A DNA stretch of 64,000 nucleotides, taken from assembly GCF_030027245.1 (NCBI RefSeq), contig NZ_JASERT010000001.1, positions 1,914,501 through 1,978,500 on the forward strand, given 5' to 3'. Positions 43,864 to 50,199 of the stretch are shown here, piece after piece. Origin of the DNA: Asticcacaulis sp. EMRT-3. GTDB taxonomy: Bacteria > Pseudomonadota > Alphaproteobacteria > Caulobacterales > Caulobacteraceae. The notes below the pieces were generated by a model. That model was not told where the DNA came from and did no database searches. It saw only the letters and a list, made by a program, of their open reading frames with translations. Position numbers and translations under genes: made by a program. The stretch's first letter is position 1. The number at the start of each line of letters is the position of its first letter.

Positions 43864-44457
43864 GTGACGCAACTGGAACAGCCTGCCTCAGAGGCCGAGG
43901 TTTTCACCCTTGAGCGCGTCTTTGCCGCCTCGCCCGCCTTGCTCTGGGACGCCTGCACGAAGCCTGAGCATCTCGGCCAGTGGTTCGGCCCTCCGGGCAC
44001 TACGGTCAAGGTGAAGACGCTCGACCTGAAGCCGGGCGGCGTATTCCTGTACGGCATGGAAATGCCCGGCGGCGTCGTCATGTGGGGCAAGTGGGTGTTC
44101 CGCGAGATCGACGCACCGCACAGGCTGGCCTATGTCGTGTCCTTCTGCACGGAGGATGGCACGCCCGTGCGCCATCCGATGGCCCCTTTATGGCCGCTGG
44201 AGGTGCTGGCCGTGCAGACTTTCGAGGCCCTGCCCTCAAGCAGCGAAGCGGTAGGGCAAAAGGAGAATCCGCCCTCAAGCAGCGAAGCGGTAGGGCAAAA
44301 GACTCTCGACAAGACTTTGATGAAAAGCCGTTCTTACCCGATCAACGCTACGTCTGAGGAACGCGCCGTCTTCACCGCCGGTCACGCCTCGATGCAGATG
44401 GGCTTCAGCGGCGCGTGGATGCAGCTCGACGCCTGGCTGGCCAGGCACAAGGATTAG
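43864..44457 (+). CDS. SRPBCC/AHSA1-domain protein with an in-frame repeat insertion
   Basis: This 197-residue START-like (SRPBCC) protein shows LERVFAASPALLWDACTKPEHLGQWFGP, VKTLDLKPGGVFLYGM and a C-terminal FSGAWMQLDAWLARHKD helix. Such domains bind hydrophobic ligands. GTG at 43864 behind AAGGAG is the start. About 26 residues in the middle (PSSSEAVGQK twice, period 13 residues) come from a duplicated 39-bp palindromic segment and interrupt the domain before its last strand, so function may be altered. Confidence 0.88.
   Translation: MTQLEQPASEAEVFTLERVFAASPALLWDACTKPEHLGQWFGPPGTTVKVKTLDLKPGGVFLYGMEMPGGVVMWGKWVFREIDAPHRLAYVVSFCTEDGTPVRHPMAPLWPLEVLAVQTFEALPSSSEAVGQKENPPSSSEAVGQKTLDKTLMKSRSYPINATSEERAVFTAGHASMQMGFSGAWMQLDAWLARHKD
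44232..44301. repeat. Duplicated palindromic repeat inside the SRPBCC gene
   Basis: Two identical 31-bp copies (44232-44262 and 44271-44301) have a 39-bp period, so the reading frame is kept. Each copy has complementary ends (GCCCT and AGGGC), as in REP-like extragenic palindromes. The repeats encode PSSSEAVGQK twice. Confidence 0.92.
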
Positions 44458-44460
44458 ATC

Positions 44461-44922
44461 ATGCGCTCCGCCAATCCCGACACCTTCGCCATCGAACGCA
44501 ATTTCGGCCATTCGCTGAAGCACCTGTTCTGGGCCTTCGCCACACTGGAAGCCAAACGCAAATGGTTTGGCAATGAAGATACGTGGGAGGTCGAGCACCA
44601 TCTGCTCGATTTTCGCCCCGGCGGCTCGGAAAGCTGGTACGGTCGCCAGGGTCCGGATGCGCCGTGGATGCGTAATATCATGCACTATTACGACATCCTG
44701 CCCGATGAGCGCATTATCGTCGGCTACAGCGTGGAGATGGACAGCAAGCTGATCACCGTGTCGCAGCAGGTGCTGGAATTTACGGCGCGCGGCGCGGGCA
44801 GCCGCCTGCGTCTGACGGAGCAGATTCTCTATCTCGACGGCCATGATCACCCGCAGGAGCGCTTTGCGGGCACGCAGGGCATACTGACGGCGCTCGATCA
44901 CTGGCTCGCCAGCAGGCTGTGA
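44461..44922 (+). CDS. SRPBCC/AHSA1-domain protein, second copy
   Basis: This 153-residue SRPBCC protein shows IERNFGHSLKHLFWAFATLEAKRKWFGN, VEHHLLDFRPGGSESW and LTEQILYLDGHDHPQERFAGTQG. It resembles the copy at 45723 in the DFRPGG and LTEQI segments, suggesting duplication. It starts 3 bp after the previous gene. Ligand and function are unknown; the ArsR-linked context suggests a response to a small hydrophobic compound, which is inference. Confidence 0.9.
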   Translation: MRSANPDTFAIERNFGHSLKHLFWAFATLEAKRKWFGNEDTWEVEHHLLDFRPGGSESWYGRQGPDAPWMRNIMHYYDILPDERIIVGYSVEMDSKLITVSQQVLEFTARGAGSRLRLTEQILYLDGHDHPQERFAGTQGILTALDHWLASRL

Positions 44923-44926
44923 CACC

Positions 44927-45016
44927 ATGCTGATCGTCATCGTCCTTTTCGCCGCCGCCTTCATCGTCACCTGGCTGATCCTCAGGCTTTTCCGTCCAAA
45001 GGAACCGAACGCATGA
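44927..45016 (+). CDS. 29-residue membrane peptide
   Basis: MLIVIVLFAAAFIVTWLILR is a single membrane helix followed by a basic tail (LFRPKEPNA). The frame begins 4 bp after the preceding stop, and its TGA overlaps the ATG of the YceI gene (ATGA), the packing expected of a translated, coupled gene. There is no strong ribosome site. The role is unknown; it could also only serve as a coupling peptide. Confidence 0.55.
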   Translation: MLIVIVLFAAAFIVTWLILRLFRPKEPNA

Positions 45017-45726
45017 AACCCTCCTTGTCCACGCTTGTGCCCGTCGCGCTGATGGCGGCTCTGGCGGCCTGTTCGCCGCCCGCGCAAAAGACAGGGCCGA
45101 CGGCCTCCGCCAGCGCCTCGGCCTTAGCAGCCCCTTCCGTGGCTGGCCTGCCCGCCGGGGTCTATCATAGCGACCCCACCCACACTTCGCTGACCTTCGA
45201 GGTCAGTCATATGGGATTCTCGCACTATACGGCGCGCTTTGCCAGTATCGACGCGCAGATGCAGTTCGATCCCGCCCATCCCGATCAGGCGCAACTGACG
45301 GCCATGATCGACCCGCAATCTCTGCAACTGAACGCCCCGCCCAAGGGCTTTCATGACACGCTGATGGGCAAGGGCTGGTTTGAAGCGGGCCAGTTCCCCG
45401 ACATCCGCTTCATCTCAACGAACATAGCCATGACCGGCCCGGACACCGCCGATGTGACCGGCAATCTCAGCCTGCACGGCGTCACCAAACCGGTGGTGCT
45501 GCATGTCCGCTTCAATGGCGGCTATCCCGGCATGGCGGTTTATGACCCACACGCGCGGCTCGGCTTTTCGGCCACCGGCCAGCTCAAACGCTCGGATTTC
45601 GGTATCAGCTTTGGCATTCCGCAGCCCGGCTCCAGCCTCGGTGTCGGCGACACGGTCGATTTCCAGATCGAAAGCGAATTCACCGGCCCGGCCCTCGCCA
45701 GCGCACAGGACACAGCCTCGTCATGA
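45013..45726 (+). CDS. YceI-family lipoprotein
   Basis: This 237-residue YceI-like lipocalin-shaped protein has a lipoprotein signal peptide (LAAC, Cys near 20) and a Ser/Ala-rich linker. The family pattern follows: YHSDPTHTSLTFEVSHMGFSHYTARF, DTLMGKGWFEAGQFPDIRF, VTGNLSLHGVTKPVVLHV and SDFGISFG. YceI proteins bind polyisoprenoid-like lipids in the periplasm. The last four bases overlap the next SRPBCC gene. Confidence 0.93.
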   Translation: MKPSLSTLVPVALMAALAACSPPAQKTGPTASASASALAAPSVAGLPAGVYHSDPTHTSLTFEVSHMGFSHYTARFASIDAQMQFDPAHPDQAQLTAMIDPQSLQLNAPPKGFHDTLMGKGWFEAGQFPDIRFISTNIAMTGPDTADVTGNLSLHGVTKPVVLHVRFNGGYPGMAVYDPHARLGFSATGQLKRSDFGISFGIPQPGSSLGVGDTVDFQIESEFTGPALASAQDTASS

Positions 45727-46187
45727 CCTATTCCAGCCTGCACCACACTTTTGTCATCGAACGCCTGATCGCGGCTCCGCCCGCGCTCGTCTTCTTCGCC
45801 TGGGCGGATGGCGCGGCCAAGGCGCAGTGGTTCAGCGGCCCGAACGACTGGAGCCTGATCGAACGTGTACATGATTTCCGCGAAGGCGGCGTGGAGCGGC
45901 TGAAAGGGCGCTGGCCCAGCGGCAAGGTGGCCGATTTCCAGTGCCGTTTTCATGATATTGTGCCCGACAAACGCATTGTTTATTCATACGACATGTATCA
46001 CGACGACAGGCGTCTGTCGGTGTCGCTGGCTACACTTGATCTTAAGCCGGAATCGGACGGCACACGGCTGACACTCACTGAGCAGATTACCCATCTTGAC
46101 GGCTATCCCACCCCGGAAGACCGCGAAGAGGGCACCCGCCATCTGATCGAAAGAGCCGCCGCCTTTATCGAGGCGCAAACCCAATAG
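45723..46187 (+). CDS. SRPBCC/AHSA1-domain protein, third copy
   Basis: This 154-residue protein shows IERLIAAPPALVFFAWADGAAKAQWF, VHDFREGGVERLKG and LTEQITHLDGYPTPEDREEGT. It is close in pattern to the copy at 44461. It overlaps the YceI stop by 4 bp (ATGA). The substrate is unknown. Together the copies look like an expanded family within one operon. Confidence 0.92.
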   Translation: MTYSSLHHTFVIERLIAAPPALVFFAWADGAAKAQWFSGPNDWSLIERVHDFREGGVERLKGRWPSGKVADFQCRFHDIVPDKRIVYSYDMYHDDRRLSVSLATLDLKPESDGTRLTLTEQITHLDGYPTPEDREEGTRHLIERAAAFIEAQTQ

Positions 46188-46198
46188 AGGATACGCCC

Positions 46199-46618
46199 AT
46201 GATTACCAGCATCATTCCCCACCTCGCCTTCGATGGCACCTGCGCTGAAGCCTTCGCCTTCTATGTCGGGGTTTTAGGCGGCGAAATCACCTTCATGATG
46301 ACGATGGGGGAATCGCCGATGGCCGATCAGGTGCCGGTCGAGCAGCACGGCGCCATCATGCACGCCACGATCAAACTGGGCGATGGCCTGCTCATCATGG
46401 GTGCCGATGCGCCTTCGCAGATGTACCACGCGCCCGCCGGCACCAGCGTCAACCTGACCTATCCGACGGTCGAGGAAGGCGCGCGCGTTTTCAAGGGATT
46501 AAGCGAAGGCGGTCATGAATATATGGCGTTCGGCGAAACCTTCTGGTCGAAGGGATTCGGCATGTGCATTGATCGCTTCGGCCAGCACTGGATGGTCAAT
46601 TGCGGCGAGGTGATATGA
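46199..46618 (+). CDS. PhnB-like VOC-family protein
   Basis: This 139-residue VOC protein of the PhnB/3-demethylubiquinone methyltransferase-like group begins IIPHLAFDGTCAEAFAFYVGVLGG and has LIMGADAPSQMYH and FGQHWMVNCGEV near the end. No metal ligand set is certain. It lies 11 bp after the third SRPBCC gene. Similar VOC proteins often accompany ArsR-AHSA1 clusters. Confidence 0.92.
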   Translation: MITSIIPHLAFDGTCAEAFAFYVGVLGGEITFMMTMGESPMADQVPVEQHGAIMHATIKLGDGLLIMGADAPSQMYHAPAGTSVNLTYPTVEEGARVFKGLSEGGHEYMAFGETFWSKGFGMCIDRFGQHWMVNCGEVI

Positions 46619-47136
46619 TGGAAACTCAAGCGGAGCGACTGGAGTTTTCCATGTCGCGCGTCTTTGCGGCGCCGGTAACGCGGCTGTGGCACGCCTGGAC
46701 GAACGACGCCGTCATGACCCGGTGGTGGGGGCCGCATGGCTATACCGCCACGGTGCGCATGGATGTGCGCGAAGGCGGGGCTTTCGAACTGACCATGCAC
46801 GGCGATGATGGCGTGGCCTATCCGATCGAGGGCATCTATCTGGCGGTGAATGCGCCACACAGCCTGGTGATGGAGATGCGGCTCGATAATCATCCGGCCA
46901 ACTGGCATGATTATCTGGCCGAGCTTTATACCAAGGCCGGTGGCCTGCCGGAAGACCGGCTCAGCCTGCGCGTCGTCATGCGCGTCACCTTCACGGCGCA
47001 GGACGATCAGCACACGCGCCTTGATCTGGTGCAGACCTACGAAAATGAAGCCATGCGCGACGCCTTCGTACAGATGGGCAATGCCGGTGGCTGGGCCCAG
47101 AGCTTTGAGAAGCTGGACAAGTTGCTGGCCGGTTAG
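46615..47136 (+). CDS. SRPBCC/AHSA1-domain protein, fourth copy
   Basis: This 173-residue protein shows FSMSRVFAAPVTRLWHAWTNDAVMTRWWGP, VREGGAFELTMHGDDG and the C-terminal GGWAQSFEKLDKLLAG. It is the last member of the SRPBCC operon. The ATG at 46615 overlaps the preceding stop; a second ATG follows at 46618. The GAGGTGAT bases upstream act as ribosome site. Confidence 0.91.
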   Translation: MMETQAERLEFSMSRVFAAPVTRLWHAWTNDAVMTRWWGPHGYTATVRMDVREGGAFELTMHGDDGVAYPIEGIYLAVNAPHSLVMEMRLDNHPANWHDYLAELYTKAGGLPEDRLSLRVVMRVTFTAQDDQHTRLDLVQTYENEAMRDAFVQMGNAGGWAQSFEKLDKLLAG

Positions 47137-47529
47137 CGTGGCCGACGGCGCACAAAAATAATTTTTGCATCGCGTCTAAAAACACCTGACAGCGCTGTCT
47201 GGCAGGCACGCCTTGCGTTAGCGCTAACATGCTTGTCCCATCAGGGGCGGCGGCACATTCATTTTTGCTGATCCCGCTCAAATTTTTGTGAGTGAGCGGT
47301 TGCACACAGGCGCTGGGGTCTTTATAAAGCGGGCCGATCACAAGATGCGTCTCAGGGGACGAGCCCACGCCCATTTTTCAACACGGCGTTCGCCCTGATG
47401 TCGTCTGAGCCGGAATTTCCAGCTCTTTAACGTCAACATCAGAGCCGATTTCGCTCAATTTTAACCAATTGAGCAGACCAGCTCTTCCAGTTTTGAATTT
47501 GCCAGTTTTAAATTAGCAAGATCGGTTTC
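47137..47529. promoter_or_regulatory. Gene-free 393 bp upstream of sucC with two palindromes
   Basis: No credible gene is seen. GACAGCGCTGTC (47188-47199) and GTTAGCGCTAAC (47217-47228) are perfect 12-bp palindromes, the second in the style of LacI-family operators. AATTTTTG-like runs occur at several points. The sucC promoter is expected here, but no single -35/-10 pair stands out. Confidence 0.6.
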
Positions 47530-48732
47530 ATGAATATTCACGAGCATCAAGCCAAGGCCGTCCTGAAAGAGTTCGGCGTGGCCGTTCCGCGCGGTTTTGC
47601 CGCCTTCTCCCCCGAAGAGGCTGAAAAGGCCGCCAGGGAACTGGCCAAGGACGGTTCCAAGGTCTTCGTCGTCAAGTCGCAGATCCATGCGGGCGGGCGC
47701 GGCAAGGGCAAGTTCGAGGGCCTCGGCCCCGATGCCAAGGGCGGCGTGCGCGTCGTCAAGTCGCCGGAAGATGTCAAGGCCAATGCCGATGAAATGCTGG
47801 GCCGCGTGCTGGTAACGCACCAGACGGGCCCTGCCGGCAAGCAGGTCAATCGCCTCTATATCGAAGAAGGCGCGGACATTGCCAAGGAACTGTATCTGTC
47901 CTTGCTGGTGGATCGCGTATCGTCGCGCGTTTCGGTCGTCGCCTCCACCGAAGGCGGCATGGATATCGAAGACGTGGCGCATAATACGCCCGAAAAGATT
48001 AACAGCTTCACCATCGACCCGGCCACCGGCGTCTTCCCGACCCACGGCCGCACGCTCGCCAAGGCGCTGGGCCTGAAGGGCGATGTCGCCAAGCAGGGCG
48101 CGAAGCTGCTCGGTCAACTGTACGCGGCGTTCAACGCCAAGGACATGGACATGCTGGAAATCAACCCGCTGATCATCACGGGTGACGACAAGCTGATCGT
48201 ACTCGACGCCAAGGTGTCGTTCGATTCCAATTCCCTGTTCCGCCACCCCGACATTGTGGCTCTGCGCGACGAAAGCGAAGAAGACCAGAAGGAAATCGAA
48301 GCCTCCAAGTACGATCTCAGCTACATCGCGCTCGATGGCGAAATCGGCTGCATGGTCAATGGCGCAGGGTTAGCTATGGCCACGCTCGACATCATCAAGC
48401 TGTACGGCTCCGAGCCCGCCAACTTCCTCGATGTCGGCGGCGGCGCTACCACGGAAAAGGTGACGGCGGCCTTCAAGATCATCACCTCCGATCCGAAGGT
48501 GAAGGGCATTCTCGTCAATATCTTCGGCGGCATCATGAAGTGCGACATCATCGCCGAAGGCGTGATCGCTGCTGTGAAAGAAGTCGGGCTGAAGGTGCCG
48601 CTGGTCGTGCGCCTCGAAGGCACCAATGTCGAGCTTGGCAAGACAATCATCAATGACAGCGGGCTGAACGTGATCGCCGCTAACGATCTGGCCGATGCGG
48701 CCGCCAAGATCGTCAAGGCTGTGAAGGGTTAA
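47530..48732 (+). CDS. sucC: Succinate-CoA ligase, beta subunit
   Basis: This 400-residue beta subunit has an ATP-grasp domain: [34 protein letters not shown], and [24 protein letters not shown]. The C-terminal CoA-ligase domain has [17 protein letters not shown] and [17 protein letters not shown]. It forms the heterotetramer with SucD in the TCA cycle. A 360-bp gene separates it from sucD, which is unusual. Confidence 0.98.
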   Translation: MNIHEHQAKAVLKEFGVAVPRGFAAFSPEEAEKAARELAKDGSKVFVVKSQIHAGGRGKGKFEGLGPDAKGGVRVVKSPEDVKANADEMLGRVLVTHQTGPAGKQVNRLYIEEGADIAKELYLSLLVDRVSSRVSVVASTEGGMDIEDVAHNTPEKINSFTIDPATGVFPTHGRTLAKALGLKGDVAKQGAKLLGQLYAAFNAKDMDMLEINPLIITGDDKLIVLDAKVSFDSNSLFRHPDIVALRDESEEDQKEIEASKYDLSYIALDGEIGCMVNGAGLAMATLDIIKLYGSEPANFLDVGGGATTEKVTAAFKIITSDPKVKGILVNIFGGIMKCDIIAEGVIAAVKEVGLKVPLVVRLEGTNVELGKTIINDSGLNVIAANDLADAAAKIVKAVKG

Positions 48733-48737
48733 GTTTA

Positions 48738-49097
48738 ATGTTTTCAGCAGATGAGCGCGTTTACCCATACTTTGTGTGTTGGGACAAAAAACCAAACCCA
48801 CTAAAAGACGTCGCTCGTCACGCTGCTAGATTTGATGACTATGATGAGGCGAAAGATTTCTTCGACATAAAATGCAAAAATTTACCTGACGAGTACATCT
48901 GGATGGGAGTCATCGGATGTTCGGCTGGTGAGCATGGTGCGGTCGAAGACTATTTCTATCTCGACTGGTCGAAAAATGTCACCACTGCGGCAACTCCAAT
49001 CAAAGGTTTGGGCGTCAAGCATGACGACTGGAAGCCATTCACAAATCCGCCAGCGGCAATTCGCTTCACGCCGCAAGTCGCACTCTCGAAAGTTTAA
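48738..49097 (+). CDS. Hypothetical protein inserted between sucC and sucD
   Basis: This 119-residue protein is rich in aromatic and acidic residues ([49 protein letters not shown]). No family is recognised. Its base composition and codons are clearly AT-richer than sucC and sucD. It starts 5 bp after sucC and ends 2 bp before sucD, so it would be read in the same transcript. Foreign origin is likely; function is unknown. Confidence 0.7.
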   Translation: MFSADERVYPYFVCWDKKPNPLKDVARHAARFDDYDEAKDFFDIKCKNLPDEYIWMGVIGCSAGEHGAVEDYFYLDWSKNVTTAATPIKGLGVKHDDWKPFTNPPAAIRFTPQVALSKV

Positions 49098-49099
49098 CT

Positions 49100-49987
49100 A
49101 TGTCCGTCCTTATCAATTCTGAAACCAAGGTTATCTGTCAGGGCATTACCGGCGCTCAGGGCACCTTCCACTCGCAGCAGGCCATCGCCTATGGCACCAG
49201 GATGGTCGGCGGCGTCACGCCGGGCAAGGGTGGCCAGAGCCACCTCGACCTGCCGGTGTTTGACACTGTGGCCGAGGCGCGTGAGCGCACGGGTGCCACC
49301 GCCACCGCCATCTATGTGCCGCCCCCCTTCGCCGCTGACTCGATTCTGGAAGCGATCGAAGCCGAGATGGAACTGATCGTCTGCATCACCGAAGGCATTC
49401 CGGTGCTGGATATGGTCAAGATCAAGCGCGCCCTGTCGGGCTCGAAGTCGCGCCTCATCGGGCCCAACTGCCCCGGCGTTCTGACCCCCAACCAGTGCAA
49501 GATCGGCATCATGCCGGGCAATATCTTCTCGCCCGGTTCGGTGGGCGTTGTGTCGCGCTCCGGCACCCTGACCTATGAAGCCGTGTTCCAGACCACCAAT
49601 GCGGGCCTCGGCCAGACCACGGCGGTCGGCATCGGCGGCGATCCGGTCAAGGGCACTGAATTCATCGACATCCTTGAAATGTTCCTGGCCGACGAAGCCA
49701 CCAAGTCGATCATCATGATCGGCGAAATCGGCGGCTCGGCCGAAGAAGACGCCGCCCAGTTCATCGCTGATGAGGCGAAACGGGGTCGTAAAAAGCCGAT
49801 GGCCGGTTTCATCGCGGGCCGCACGGCCCCTCCGGGCCGCCGCATGGGCCATGCCGGTGCCATCATCTCCGGTGGCAAGGGTGGTGCGGAAGACAAGATC
49901 GCCGCGATGGAAGCGGCGGGCATCAAGGTCGCCCCCTCCCCGGCGGCACTCGGCGAAACGCTTCTGAGCGTTTTGAAGGGTCTTTAA
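49100..49987 (+). CDS. sucD: Succinate-CoA ligase, alpha subunit
   Basis: This 295-residue alpha subunit has [19 protein letters not shown] at its start, [42 protein letters not shown] and the phospho-His region [21 protein letters not shown]. It binds CoA and the phosphohistidine. It starts 2 bp after the intruding gene and must share its transcript unless a separate promoter exists. Confidence 0.98.
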   Translation: MSVLINSETKVICQGITGAQGTFHSQQAIAYGTRMVGGVTPGKGGQSHLDLPVFDTVAEARERTGATATAIYVPPPFAADSILEAIEAEMELIVCITEGIPVLDMVKIKRALSGSKSRLIGPNCPGVLTPNQCKIGIMPGNIFSPGSVGVVSRSGTLTYEAVFQTTNAGLGQTTAVGIGGDPVKGTEFIDILEMFLADEATKSIIMIGEIGGSAEEDAAQFIADEAKRGRKKPMAGFIAGRTAPPGRRMGHAGAIISGGKGGAEDKIAAMEAAGIKVAPSPAALGETLLSVLKGL

Positions 49988-49997
49988 ATAGTCTGAT

Positions 49998-50031
49998 TCA
50001 TGCCCCAGAGCCTTATGGCCCTGGGGCATGA
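49998..50031 (+). terminator. Hairpin after sucD
   Basis: TCATGCCCCAG pairs with CTGGGGCATGA (11 bp) and an inner GCC/GGC pair surrounds TTAT. Only a short T run follows, so termination may be partial. Confidence 0.7.
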
Positions 50032-50051
50032 TTTCAGGTATAATGTCAATC

Positions 50052-50181
50052 GAGGCGGTGTCGTCATTGGCCCCTCTCTTAACCCGCTCTCAAGCCCTAA
50101 GGGTGGTTGAGCAACACAGTCCTGACGCAGCAAACCGGCAGGGCTACATATGCAGAAAGGGAGGCGGTGTCGTCATTGGCC
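50052..50181. repeat. 21-bp direct repeat before sucA
   Basis: GAGGCGGTGTCGTCATTGGCC occurs at 50052-50072 and again at 50161-50181. The second copy overlaps the likely ribosome-site region of sucA. The intervening 88 bp hold no gene. It looks like a duplication that also copied part of the sucA leader. Confidence 0.9.
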
Positions 50182-50199
50182 GTCTCGATGGTTGCACAC

